Assembly: GCF_014640435.1 (NCBI RefSeq)
Contig: NZ_BMGY01000002.1
Coordinates: 62,001-126,000 of the forward strand
From: Hymenobacter frigidus
GTDB taxonomy: Bacteria; Bacteroidota; Bacteroidia; Cytophagales; Hymenobacteraceae
DNA: 64,000 bases
Reading direction: 5' to 3'
The translations under genes were made by a program, and so were the position numbers. Below the pieces are notes generated by a model. It did no database searches. It was not told the origin of the DNA and saw only the letters and a program-made list of their open reading frames with translations. This document shows, in pieces, positions 6,887 to 15,434 of the stretch (position 1 is the stretch's first letter; each line of letters starts with the position of its first letter).

Positions 6887-8263
6887 ATGGCAACCCAACT
6901 CGGTCTGCGCGCCAATTGGCGGCAATTCTTACTGCTGGTCCTCATCAACGCCTTCGTAGGCGGCATGGTGGGGCTGGAGCGCACCATTCTGCCCCGGCTG
7001 GCCGAGCAGGAATTTCACCTGGTGACGCACTCGGCCATCCTCTCCTTCATCGTCGTTTTTGGGTTGACCAAGGCCGTGGCTAACTACTACGCCGGGGCCT
7101 GGGCGGGCCGGGTGGGCCGCAAAAACCTGCTGCTTATCGGCTGGCTCTTCGGCTTGCCGGTGCCGCTGCTGCTGCTCTGGGCCCCCAGTTGGGGCTGGGT
7201 GATTGCGGCCAACGTGCTGCTGGGCCTCAACCAAGGCCTGGCCTGGTCGAGCACCGTGGTGATGAAAATGGACTTGGTGGGCCCCAGGCAGCGCGGGCTG
7301 GCCATGGGCCTGAACGAGTCGGCGGGCTATCTGGCGGTGGGGGCCGCGGCTTTCGCCTCGGGCTGGCTGGCCACCGAGTACGGCCTGCGGCCTTACCCAT
7401 TTTACCTGGGCATCGCCTTGGCCGTGCTGGGCCTGCTGGGCTCGCTGCTGGTGCGCGACACCCGCGCCCACGTGGCGCTGGAGGCGGCGCAGGCCCCGGC
7501 CGGTCCGGCGGGGCCGCCCCTGTCGTTTTGGGACGTCACGTGGCGGCATCCCAACCTGGGCTCCGTCACGCAGGCCGGCCTGGTCAACAACCTAAACGAC
7601 GGCATGGTGTGGGGGCTGCTGCCGATGCTGCTGGCCAGCAAGGGCTTTTCGTTGACGCAAATCGGCACGGTGGCCGCCGCGTACCCGGCCGTGTGGGGCC
7701 TGGGCCAGCTGTTCACCGGCCCGCTGGCCGACCGGCTCTGCAAGAAGGACCTGCTCTTCTGGGGCATGCTGCTGCAAGGGGCGGTGCTGCTGGCCATGCT
7801 CTTCACCGATTCCTACCCCGCATTTATGGGGCTGGCGGCGCTGCTCGGGGCAGGCACGGCGCTGGTGTATCCCACGTTTCTGGCGGCCGTAGCCGAGTAC
7901 TCGCCGGTGGCGCAGCGGGCGCGCAGCGTGGGCATCTTCCGCTTCTGGCGCGACGCGGGCTACGCCATTGGGGCGCTGCTCACGGGCCTCCTGGCCGATG
8001 CGTTCGGGCTGGCGGCGGCACTGGCAGCCATTGGCGGGCTCACGGTGCTTTCGGCGCTAGTGATTCAGCGCCGCATGGATTGTGTGCCGGTTGGTGCTAA
8101 GGCGATAGTGCCGGATGATGGCTGCGCCTGGCCACGGTCGGCAAACGGTTCTACCCCCTGCGCGAGTTTGCCAGGCTCCGTCTTGGGCAGAACCAAACTC
8201 CAAGCAAACTTTGAAATGGCCACGCAGAACCAGCAGTTATTCATGAACCACCGCGTAGCGTAA
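6887..8263 (+). CDS. Major facilitator superfamily transporter with an unusual C-terminal tail
   Basis: 458 residues. Residues 1-395 are a standard 12-helix MFS protein, with a loop motif GRVGRKNLLL after helix 2 and a second-half equivalent GPLADRLCKKDLLF. The substrate cannot be read from sequence. After QRRMDC (about residue 398) come some 60 residues of low-complexity, non-family sequence up to the stop, as if the normal 3' end had been lost and translation runs into unrelated DNA. It starts 12 bases after the DsrE gene, so the two are probably co-transcribed. Confidence 0.85.
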   Translation: MATQLGLRANWRQFLLLVLINAFVGGMVGLERTILPRLAEQEFHLVTHSAILSFIVVFGLTKAVANYYAGAWAGRVGRKNLLLIGWLFGLPVPLLLLWAPSWGWVIAANVLLGLNQGLAWSSTVVMKMDLVGPRQRGLAMGLNESAGYLAVGAAAFASGWLATEYGLRPYPFYLGIALAVLGLLGSLLVRDTRAHVALEAAQAPAGPAGPPLSFWDVTWRHPNLGSVTQAGLVNNLNDGMVWGLLPMLLASKGFSLTQIGTVAAAYPAVWGLGQLFTGPLADRLCKKDLLFWGMLLQGAVLLAMLFTDSYPAFMGLAALLGAGTALVYPTFLAAVAEYSPVAQRARSVGIFRFWRDAGYAIGALLTGLLADAFGLAAALAAIGGLTVLSALVIQRRMDCVPVGAKAIVPDDGCAWPRSANGSTPCASLPGSVLGRTKLQANFEMATQNQQLFMNHRVA

Positions 8264-8856
8264 CGTAGCGTAAGAATTTTCCGACACTCCCATCCAGCCC
8301 GAGCCCGCTATAAGCAGCCATGACCGCAGCTGCCGCAGGACCTCAATGCAACCACCGTCCAGCTAGACCGCGAGGCCCGGTTCCAAATACAGACCTTCCG
8401 CAGGCTGGAACCACCGCGGCGGAACAGCGGATTCAGGAGATTGGGTTTGCTACTGGCCGCACCTTAAGCCGGCACTGGCTGGTACTGCCGGTTATCGTTT
8501 TCTCGTTTTTTTACCCTGATACGGGCTGTAGGATTAATGCTGGCCGTTACCTGTTTTTCGCCTGTTGGGCTACCGATTGTGCAAGAATATTACTGCGTAA
8601 AATAGGCACTGATAGCCCTGCACGGGTGCTTTTTTTGGTGTGTCTCGTCCGGCTACAGCCATACAGATGGAAGGCACAACCCGCCCTGCGTTTTACAGAC
8701 GGCGTTGTTCGTCCCCTGCGTTCTCACCAGTAGGGGACACGGGTCACTGTTAACCCGAAGTTGGGAAAGTACAGGTGATGTTCCCTTCTCCCACGAAGGC
8801 AGGATTAAGATTTAAATCTGTCCCCTGAGCTGTCCCCTAGAAATCTGTTAAAAGAG
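8264..8856. other. Gene-poor stretch downstream of the MFS gene
   Basis: About 590 bases with lower GC than the flanks. A plus-strand open frame at 8320-8733 shows no domain and reads as chance. The segment 8730-8840 contains repeated TGTCCCCT words (two direct copies at about 8817-8838 and an inverted one near 8733). Together with the adjacent tRNA gene this could be the scar of an integrated element, but no integrase is left. Confidence 0.4.
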
Positions 8857-8891
8857 AAAGGCCCTGTAAGTTAGATGCTTACAGGGCCTTT
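8857..8891 (-). terminator. Rho-independent terminator of the tRNA-Asp gene
   Basis: The perfect 14-bp inverted repeat AAAGGCCCTGTAAG / CTTACAGGGCCTTT has a 7-base loop. On the minus strand it follows the tRNA 3' end by about 10 bases and is trailed by a pyrimidine run (TTTCTCTTTT). Confidence 0.9.
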
Positions 8892-8901
8892 ACTTGCAAA
8901 C

Positions 8902-8978
8902 TGGCGGTCTGGACGGGACTCGAACCCGCGACCTCCGCCGTGACAGGGCGGCATTCTAACCAACTGAACTACCAAACC
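8902..8978 (-). tRNA. tRNA-Asp (anticodon GTC)
   Basis: A 77-base cloverleaf on the minus strand with CCA encoded. The acceptor stem GGTTTGG pairs with CCAGACC. The anticodon stem CCGCC/GGCGG encloses the loop CTGTCAC with anticodon GTC. The T arm is CGCGGGTTCGAGTCCCG-like with the invariant TTCGA. The discriminator is G, as expected for Asp. Confidence 0.97.
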
Positions 8979-9023
8979 GTTTGCCTTGGTGGAGAAGCCG
9001 TGTGCTTTTCCGTTTTGGTGATA

Positions 9024-9055
9024 CAAAGGTAGGATAAGAAAACCGCGTCCTGCAA
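9024..9055 (-). promoter_or_regulatory. tRNA-Asp promoter
   Basis: On the minus strand: TTG (9053-9055), a 21-base spacer, then TACCTTTG (9024-9031). This is an exact Bacteroidota -7 element about 45 bases upstream of the mature tRNA 5' end. Confidence 0.75.
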
Positions 9056-9156
9056 GCAATGGGCTAATATATTTCTGAAAACAACCCGTAATTGGGGCTT
9101 GAGGGTTGTTTCTCAAGGGGATTAATTTTTGCGCGGTATCGCAACGGTGGATGATT

Positions 9157-9164
9157 TACCTTTG
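9157..9164 (+). promoter_or_regulatory. Probable accA -7 promoter element
   Basis: TACCTTTG matches TAnnTTTG exactly, about 113 bases before the accA ATG. The best upstream TTG (9129-9131) is 25 bases away, a little far, so only the -7 part is convincing. Confidence 0.5.
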
Positions 9165-9277
9165 CCAACCGTTTTTGCAGCGGTATTTGGTGGCGTGCGG
9201 CGGCAGGTTCTCGGGAACTTGCCGGTGCGCAGCCGTATTTTTAGCTTTCCCCCTTCACGCAATTCCCTCCGCGGCCC

Positions 9278-10225
9278 ATGCTCCTTGATTTTGAACAACC
9301 CATTGTTGCCCTTGAAGGCAAGCTGCATGAAATGCAGAAACTCGCGGCCGAGAGTGAAGTAGACGTAAGCGAAGCTGTCGCGGCGCTCGAAGCCAAGATT
9401 AAAGCCCTGAAGAAGGAAACGTACGCCAACCTCACGCGCTGGCAGCGGGTGCAGCTGTCGCGACATCCGGAGCGGCCCCAAATGCTGGACTATATCGGCG
9501 GGATGGTCGACAAGTTTACGGAACTGCACGGCGACCGCACCGTGGGCGACGATAAGGCCATGGTGGGCGGCTTAGGAGAGTTAGATGGCCACTCCGTTAT
9601 GTTCATTGGCCAGCAAAAGGGACACAATACCAAGGAGCGGCAGTTTCGAAACTTCGGCATGGCCAACCCCGAGGGCTATCGCAAGGCGCTACGCCTGATG
9701 AAACTGGCCGAAAAATTTAACGTGCCCATCGTGACCCTGATTGACACAATGGGGGCATTTCCCGGCTTGGAGGCGGAGGAGCGCGGGCAAGGCGAAGCCA
9801 TTGCCCGCAATCTGAAGGAGATGTTCATGCTGAAAGTGCCAGTTATCTGCATCATTATTGGCGAAGGGGCATCGGGCGGGGCCTTAGGTATTGCCATCGG
9901 TGACCGAGTGCTGATGCTGGAGAATACCTGGTATTCGGTTATCTCGCCCGAATCCTGCAGCAGCATTCTCTGGCGCACATGGGATTATAAGGAGCAGGCG
10001 GCCGAGGCGCTCAAGCTCACGGCAATCGATATGAAAAGCGCGGGCCTCATCGATGGCATTGTGAAGGAGCCGCTGGGCGGCGCGCATACCGCGCCCGAAC
10101 AAATGATTGACATACTAAAAAGCACCTTGCTCAAAACCTTGAAAGAACTGGCCGCCATTGCGCCGGCTGACCGGATTTCGCAGCGTATCGACAAGTTTTC
10201 GGCGATGGGCGTGGTGGTGGAATAA
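9278..10225 (+). CDS. accA: Acetyl-CoA carboxylase carboxyltransferase, alpha subunit
   Basis: 315 residues, the usual AccA length. With AccD it transfers the carboxyl group from biotin-BCCP to acetyl-CoA, the first step of fatty-acid synthesis. Visible features are the N-terminal helical region, the conserved block [13 protein letters not shown], the crotonase-fold oxyanion regions [15 protein letters not shown] and [15 protein letters not shown], and the C-terminal AHTAPEQM element. The partners accB, accC and accD are not in this window. Confidence 0.97.
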   Translation: MLLDFEQPIVALEGKLHEMQKLAAESEVDVSEAVAALEAKIKALKKETYANLTRWQRVQLSRHPERPQMLDYIGGMVDKFTELHGDRTVGDDKAMVGGLGELDGHSVMFIGQQKGHNTKERQFRNFGMANPEGYRKALRLMKLAEKFNVPIVTLIDTMGAFPGLEAEERGQGEAIARNLKEMFMLKVPVICIIIGEGASGGALGIAIGDRVLMLENTWYSVISPESCSSILWRTWDYKEQAAEALKLTAIDMKSAGLIDGIVKEPLGGAHTAPEQMIDILKSTLLKTLKELAAIAPADRISQRIDKFSAMGVVVE

Positions 10226-10229
10226 ATTC

Positions 10230-10312
10230 AGTAGACAGTTATCAGCGAGTAGTGAACAGCGTCGTTCGGCAACTCCTGACAACTGCTCACTGCTCACTGA
10301 TAACTGTTCACT
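10230..10312. repeat. Imperfect inverted repeat of the AGTTATCAG type between accA and the MBL gene
   Basis: Two 30-base arms (10230-10259 and 10283-10312) are complementary at about 25 positions around a 23-base loop. The arms carry ACAGTTATCAG / CTGATAACTGT and repeated AGTGA/TCACT words. It ends five bases before the next start codon and could affect expression of that gene or terminate accA transcription, although no T run follows. Confidence 0.7.
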
Positions 10313-10317
10313 GACGA

Positions 10318-11166
10318 ATGAAAATTCATACTATTGACACCGGTTTGTTCAAACTTGACGGCGGCGCTATGTACGGCGTGGTGCCGCGCAGCATGTGGCA
10401 AAAGCTGAACCCGCCCGATGCCAACAACATGTGCACCTGGGCTATGCGCTGTCTCCTAGTTGAGGATGGCGGCCGGTTGCTGCTCATCGATAATGGCATC
10501 GGGGAGAAGCAGGATGAGAAATTTCGGGGCCATTTTTACCTGCACGGCGATGACACTCTGGAGAAGTCCTTGCGCAAGCTGGGTTTCACCAGCGCCGATA
10601 TTACCGATGTGTTTCTGACGCATTTGCACTTTGACCATTGCGGGGGTTCCGTTGTGCGCCGGCCCGATGGCGTGCTTCAGCTGGCTTTTCCCAATGCCAC
10701 TTATTGGAGCAACGAAGCGCATTGGAACTGGGCCGTGGAACCCAATCCGCGCGAGAAAGCCAGTTTTTTGAAGGAAAATATTCTGCCGATTCAGGAAAGC
10801 GGCCACTTGAAGTTCATCGACCTGCAGGCCGGCGTGCCCGATGCGCTGCCGCAGCTCAGCGAGATTATTCGGGCCGATGGCCACACCGAGAAAATGATGG
10901 TGCCGCTGATGGAGTATAAAGGCCGTAAGCTGGCTTTCATGGCCGATTTGCTGCCCAGCGCGGGCCACGTTCCGCTGCCGTATGTGATGAGCTACGACGT
11001 GCGCCCGCTCATTACCATGACCGAAAAGGAAGCGGTGCTGCGCCGTGCGGCCGAAGAAAACTGGGTGCTGCTGCTGGAGCACGACCCTACGAACGAGGCC
11101 TGCACCGTGCAGATGACGGACAGGGGCGTGCGCCTCGGCGAAACACTGCGCTTGGCCGACTTGTAG
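10318..11166 (+). CDS. Metallo-beta-lactamase-fold hydrolase (lactonase-like subgroup)
   Basis: 282 residues with no signal peptide. The zinc motif THLHFDHCGG lies near residue 101, followed by a later His in ADGHTEK and an Asp in FMADLLPSAGH, giving the full dinuclear metal set. The overall layout, including the N-terminal strand MKIHTIDTG and a long insertion before the third ligand, resembles AiiA-type lactonases and related MBL hydrolases. The actual substrate is unknown. Confidence 0.87.
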   Translation: MKIHTIDTGLFKLDGGAMYGVVPRSMWQKLNPPDANNMCTWAMRCLLVEDGGRLLLIDNGIGEKQDEKFRGHFYLHGDDTLEKSLRKLGFTSADITDVFLTHLHFDHCGGSVVRRPDGVLQLAFPNATYWSNEAHWNWAVEPNPREKASFLKENILPIQESGHLKFIDLQAGVPDALPQLSEIIRADGHTEKMMVPLMEYKGRKLAFMADLLPSAGHVPLPYVMSYDVRPLITMTEKEAVLRRAAEENWVLLLEHDPTNEACTVQMTDRGVRLGETLRLADL

Positions 11167-11263
11167 TTTTCGAGCCTGGCGTCGGTTATTGGGGAGGCGT
11201 TTTGCGTAACGGGAGCAGCGGCGGTTCGGTAAGCCACCGTTTTTCATCAAAACAACTTTCAAT

Positions 11264-12028
11264 ATGGCCGAGCTGGGTTTGGCTTTATCCGGCGGCGGAG
11301 CCCGGGGAATTGCGCACTTGGGGGTGCTGGCCGCTCTCGATGAGCTGCAGCTGCCCGTAGCCCGGCTGGCGGGCGTGAGCTCCGGAGCCATTGCGAGCGT
11401 GTTTTACGCGGCCGGCTTTCCTCCCCGTGAGATTTTGCGGATGCTGCTCACCACCAACGTATTCCGGCTGACGCGACCGGCGTTCAGTCGGTTTGGTTTG
11501 TTGCGTCTCGATGCGGTGGCGCAATTACTGGCCCGACACTTGGGCAGCACGCTCACTTTTGAAGACCTGAGCCGGCCGTTGACGTTGGTGGCTACTGACT
11601 TGATGGCGGGCGAGTCGGTGTACTTCAATTCGGGGCCTCTGCTACCGCCGCTACTGGCCTCGTCGGCGGTGCCCATCATTTACCGGCCGGTAGAGTACCA
11701 GGGCCGGCAGCTGGTAGATGGCGGCCTGCTGAACAACCTGCCCGTGGAGCCGTTGCTCGGCCACGAAAACCTGCGGGTGGTAGGCGTGAACTGCAACCCC
11801 ATTAATCCGGAAGCCCGCATTCCCAATTTTCGGCGCCTTATCGAGCGCACGCTGCATCTGGCCATCAACGCCAACACGTCGTCCCGCAAAGGCCAGTGCG
11901 ACCTGCTCTTGGAGCCGCCGGAGCTGCGCCACTACCGGCCGCTGGGTTACCGGCGCGGGCCCGAGCTGTTCGACATCGGCTACCGCTACACCATGGGCCA
12001 AGCCGCTGCCTTGCAGGCACTGCTGTGA
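11264..12028 (+). CDS. Patatin-like phospholipase
   Basis: 254 residues. It has the oxyanion hole SGGGARG at residues 9-15, the nucleophile elbow GVSSG with catalytic Ser about residue 40, and the dyad partner in DGGLLNNLPV near residue 150. It is predicted to hydrolyse acyl esters of membrane lipids. There is no signal peptide or transmembrane segment, as in RssA-like cytoplasmic members. An acyltransferase gene follows on the same strand, so the pair may remodel lipids, but linkage is only by position. Confidence 0.93.
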   Translation: MAELGLALSGGGARGIAHLGVLAALDELQLPVARLAGVSSGAIASVFYAAGFPPREILRMLLTTNVFRLTRPAFSRFGLLRLDAVAQLLARHLGSTLTFEDLSRPLTLVATDLMAGESVYFNSGPLLPPLLASSAVPIIYRPVEYQGRQLVDGGLLNNLPVEPLLGHENLRVVGVNCNPINPEARIPNFRRLIERTLHLAINANTSSRKGQCDLLLEPPELRHYRPLGYRRGPELFDIGYRYTMGQAAALQALL

Positions 12029-12145
12029 GGATAAATGCCCCATTCCGGGCTAATTGCTCATCTTTGCACCTCAAAATAATGTTCGGCGGAGACGGCTACT
12101 GCCGAAATCAGCCAATCAATTTCTCATTTATCAGTGCCTCCTCGA

Positions 12146-12718
12146 ATGCCCGCTCGCAAAACTTCTACTTTCTGGTATTACATGGCCAAGTTTGTCTTCT
12201 GGGTTGCTGGCTGGAAACTGGGCGAAATCCACAACCCGGAAATCAAGAAGAGCATGATGATTGCGGCCCCGCATACCAGCAACTGGGACCTCATCATGGC
12301 CCGCGCGGCCTTTTACCTGATGGATGTGGACGTGCGCTTCACCGTGAAAAAAGAGTGGACCGAGCACTGGCTGCTGGGTGGCCTCGTGCGGTCCATCGGG
12401 GCGCTGCCCGTCGACCGTAGCAGGAACAACAGCTTGGTCGATGGCATGGTGAAGCTGTTTGATGAGCACGACGAGCTCGTGATTCTCATCACGCCGGAAG
12501 GCACTCGTGCCTACCAGCCGCGCTGGCGCAAGGGCTACTACTTCGCCGCGTTGAGCGCGCACGTGCCCATCCGCCTCGGCTATCTGGATTACAAGCACCA
12601 GGAAGCCGGCATCGGCCCGCCCGTGTACCCCACGGGCGACTACGAGGCCGACGAAGCCAAAATCAAGGCCTTCTACCGCACCAAAACCGGGCGCTTCCCC
12701 GAAAAGGGCATCCGCTAA
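12146..12718 (+). CDS. 1-acyl-glycerol-3-phosphate acyltransferase family protein
   Basis: 190 residues with the PlsC-type HX4D motif (APHTSNWD, about residue 42) and the glycerol-phosphate binding element TPEGTR (about residue 116). It transfers an acyl chain to a lysolipid or similar acceptor at the membrane. An in-frame GTG at 12134 is possible, but ATG 12146 gives a natural start. The 3' end overlaps the convergent DUF4159 gene by four bases. Confidence 0.9.
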   Translation: MPARKTSTFWYYMAKFVFWVAGWKLGEIHNPEIKKSMMIAAPHTSNWDLIMARAAFYLMDVDVRFTVKKEWTEHWLLGGLVRSIGALPVDRSRNNSLVDGMVKLFDEHDELVILITPEGTRAYQPRWRKGYYFAALSAHVPIRLGYLDYKHQEAGIGPPVYPTGDYEADEAKIKAFYRTKTGRFPEKGIR

Positions 12719-13383
12719 TCCTGCGTCAGGGCATAGCTGACGAGATTGGCACCCATGCGCAGAGCGGCGTCGTGCGCGGCGGGTGGGTCCTCGGGGTAGG
12801 TACCCGCGTCTTCCCAGCCGTTGCCCAGGTCGCACTCATAGCTGTAGAAGCACACCAGCCGGCCCTTGTAGAGCAGCCCGAAGCCCTGGGCGCGCTTGCC
12901 TTCGTGCTCGTGCACCTTGGGCAGCCCGCGCGGAAACTGGTATTTCTGGTGGTAGATGGGGTGCGAGAAGGGTAGTTCCACAAACTCCAGCTCGGGAAAA
13001 ACCTTCTTCATCTCGGGCCGAATAAATTTGTCGAGTCCGTAATTATCGTCGATGTGCAGGAAGCCGCCGCCCGTGAGGTAACGGCGCAGGTTGCGGGCCT
13101 CTACCGCCGTAAAGCTCACGTTGCCGTGCCCGGTCATGTGCACGAAGGGGTAGGAAAGCAACTCAGGGGCGTCGAGCTCTATGGTGGCCTCGTCGGGGGC
13201 AATGTTGGTTTTCAGGCTCTGGTTGCAGAAGCTGATGAGGTTGGGCAGCGAGGTTTTGTTGGCGTACCAGTCGCCCCCGCCGCCGTAGTGCAGCTTGGCA
13301 ATGCGGAAGCTGGGCGCGGGCGCTGGGCTGGCGGCAGTGAGCGAGAGCAAAAAGGCAAAGCTGAGCAGCAGAAGCTTAAACAT
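12715..13383 (-). CDS. Exported DUF4159-domain protein
   Basis: 222 residues with a signal peptide (about residues 1-18, ending near TAASPA). The mature part has the DUF4159 features: FRIAKLHYGGGGDWYAN at its start and GGGFLHIDDNYG near residue 105. These proteins adopt a class-I glutamine-amidotransferase-like fold of unknown activity and are common in Bacteroidota. It is convergent with the acyltransferase gene. Confidence 0.88.
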   Translation of the reverse strand: MFKLLLLSFAFLLSLTAASPAPAPSFRIAKLHYGGGGDWYANKTSLPNLISFCNQSLKTNIAPDEATIELDAPELLSYPFVHMTGHGNVSFTAVEARNLRRYLTGGGFLHIDDNYGLDKFIRPEMKKVFPELEFVELPFSHPIYHQKYQFPRGLPKVHEHEGKRAQGFGLLYKGRLVCFYSYECDLGNGWEDAGTYPEDPPAAHDAALRMGANLVSYALTQD

Positions 13384-13538
13384 AAGTCAGGAGGAAATAA
13401 ATAGCAGAGCCGTGACGAGTGTGCCGGGCCGGCGCCTGGCGTAGAAAGGTAAAATTAGCGCCGCCGGAGCGGCAGTGCTTACTATTGCAAACGCGTGAAT
13501 TCTATACCCCCCAGATAGCCGCAACGAAAAGTTTCATT

Positions 13539-14651
13539 ATGGAATTCAACAGCAAAAAACTAGAAAGCACTTCGCGCTTAGTTTACTACGCCATTTCCAT
13601 CGTTTTGTGCGCTTTCCTGATTCTGCTTTCCAACCAGCTCATCGGCGACCTGGACACGGCCACCATTCGGCCGGAAGTCGAAAGCTTTTTAGATGCAGAC
13701 GTTGTGGCTAACCTCACCCGCCGCGAAAACAGTCTGCAGGCCGAGGTGCAGGCCATTCGGAATAAGAACGCGGTGATTGAGCAGACGATGCAGACCGCCC
13801 AGCAGAACTACGCCAACGAGAAGCAGTCGTTCGAAAACTGGGTGAAAACCCGCAAAACCCTGGGCTCGCCCGACAAAGACGAGGAAGTGGTGAGCCGGGC
13901 TACCCGGCTCGACGAATTTTACAAAGTGGAGCAGGAGTGGCGCGCGCAGCTGGCGGTCCGGCAAGCCGCTATCGAAAGCAAAGTGCGGCAGCAGGAGCAG
14001 CTGCAGCAGCAACTGGAGCGAGAGAACGGGCGGGCCGGAGATAAGTTCGAGGCAGAGCTGAAGCGCTACGAGTTGAAGGTGTTTTTACTCCGGCTGCTGT
14101 TTGTGGGGCCGGTGCTGGGCCTAGGCATCTTCTTTTTCATTCGCTACCGCCGGCACAAGTTTTGGCCCCTATACATGGGCTTCACCTTATTTTCGCTTTA
14201 CGCTTTTTTCTTTGGACTGGTGCCCTACCTGCCAAGCTACGGTGGCTACGTGCGCTCGGCGGTAGGTGTCGCGCTGTCGGTCGGGCTGGGCTACTACGCC
14301 ATTAAAACCTTCCGGACCTACATGGAGCGCAAGCAGCAAGAATTGCAGGCATCGAGCCAGGAGCGGGCCAAACACGTGCAACTGGAAGTGGCGGAAAAAG
14401 CTTTGGAAAACCATTTTTGCCCTTCCTGTGGCAAAGATTTTATCTTGAGAAAATGGGAGTTTCCACTCTCCGCCGACGTAGCCAATGCGTACCGGCTGGT
14501 AACGGATTTTTGCCGCCACTGCGGGTTGGAACTGTTTTCAAACTGCCACAACTGCGGCAGTAAAAACTTTAGTCACCTGCCTTTTTGCGCTACTTGCGGT
14601 GCCAAGCCCAGCGCTGCGCAACCGCAAGCCGCCGGTACTGCCTCGGTGTAG
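13539..14651 (+). CDS. Membrane protein with long coiled coil and C-terminal double zinc ribbon, function unknown
   Basis: 370 residues. One transmembrane helix (about 15-37) is followed by some 120 residues of heptad-rich coiled coil (for example RQQEQLQQQLEREN), three more helices (about 185-290), a short second coil, and then eight cysteines in four CxxC pairs (CPSC, CRHC, CHNC, CATC), a double zinc ribbon. ATG 13539 is preferred over upstream in-frame codons because the first helix begins soon after. I do not recognise the family. The zinc ribbons are probably cytoplasmic and the first coil outside, but topology is inference. It converges on rsmE with a 10-base gap. Confidence 0.8.
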   Translation: MEFNSKKLESTSRLVYYAISIVLCAFLILLSNQLIGDLDTATIRPEVESFLDADVVANLTRRENSLQAEVQAIRNKNAVIEQTMQTAQQNYANEKQSFENWVKTRKTLGSPDKDEEVVSRATRLDEFYKVEQEWRAQLAVRQAAIESKVRQQEQLQQQLERENGRAGDKFEAELKRYELKVFLLRLLFVGPVLGLGIFFFIRYRRHKFWPLYMGFTLFSLYAFFFGLVPYLPSYGGYVRSAVGVALSVGLGYYAIKTFRTYMERKQQELQASSQERAKHVQLEVAEKALENHFCPSCGKDFILRKWEFPLSADVANAYRLVTDFCRHCGLELFSNCHNCGSKNFSHLPFCATCGAKPSAAQPQAAGTASV

Positions 14652-14661
14652 CACACGCAAC

Positions 14662-15372
14662 CTAGCCTTGCGGCCGAGCCAGGTGCGCCGTGAATACCGC
14701 CGCCAGCGCCGCCGTTTCCGTTCGCAGCCGCGAGGTGCCCAAGGTCACTGGCCGAATGCCCCGGCCCAACGCCAGGTTGATTTCGGCGGGCGTAAAGTCG
14801 CCCTCGGGCCCGATAAGCACGCAGCAGCCTAGGCCCGCGCTGGCTACTTGCGCCAGCGCCGTGCGCTCGCCCGCTTCCAGGTGGGCGATAAACGTAGTTT
14901 CCGGCGCTACGCTGGCCACGAACGCGGCATAATCCACCAGCTCATCCAGCTGCGGCAGCCAGGCCTGGCCCGACTGCTTGAGGGCGCTGATGGCAATCTT
15001 CTCCAGCCGCTCCAGCTTCAGCTCGCGGCGTTCGGAGCGGGCGCAGCGCAGGAAGCTGATGCGCTCCACGCCAATTTCCACGGCCTTTTCCACGAACCAC
15101 TCCATGCGGTCGAGGTTTTTGGTGGGAGCCACGGCTACGTGGGTAAAGTAGGGGCGAGGGGCCACGGTTTCGTGGTGCGTGATGCGCAGTTGGCAGCGCT
15201 TGGGGTTGGCGGCGGCCACGGTAGCCGTGTAAAGGCCGCCCCGGCCGTCGAGTAGGTCTATTGCATCGCCCTCGTTTAAGCGCAGCACGCGCACGGCGTG
15301 CTTGCTTTCGTCTTCGGAAAGCTGGTAGGTGGCGGCGGCGGGGGTGAGGTCGGGGGCGAAGCAGGTGAGCAT
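14662..15372 (-). CDS. rsmE: 16S rRNA m3U1498 methyltransferase
   Basis: 236 residues. There is an N-terminal PUA-like domain (HAVRVLRLNEGDAIDLLDG) and a C-terminal SPOUT domain with the knot motifs LIGPEGDFTPAE and LGTSRLRTETAA. It methylates N3 of U1498 in 16S rRNA using S-adenosylmethionine. Length and motifs are typical. Confidence 0.95.
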   Translation of the reverse strand: MLTCFAPDLTPAAATYQLSEDESKHAVRVLRLNEGDAIDLLDGRGGLYTATVAAANPKRCQLRITHHETVAPRPYFTHVAVAPTKNLDRMEWFVEKAVEIGVERISFLRCARSERRELKLERLEKIAISALKQSGQAWLPQLDELVDYAAFVASVAPETTFIAHLEAGERTALAQVASAGLGCCVLIGPEGDFTPAEINLALGRGIRPVTLGTSRLRTETAALAAVFTAHLARPQG

Positions 15373-15434
15373 GGCGCGAAGTTCGGGCGAAAACTAATAA
15401 TTTGCCCCGGTTTTCACCCTCACTGTCCGCTGCT

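Noticed and set aside
8320-8733. 137-codon open frame in the gap after the MFS gene
   Set aside because: The amino-acid make-up changes randomly along its length, and no motif, signal or neighbour link supports it.
12146-13383. Convergent 4-base overlap of acyltransferase and DUF4159 genes as a regulatory signal
   Set aside because: Short stop-codon overlaps are common in compact genomes (also seen at 50031-50034), and nothing suggests a special function.
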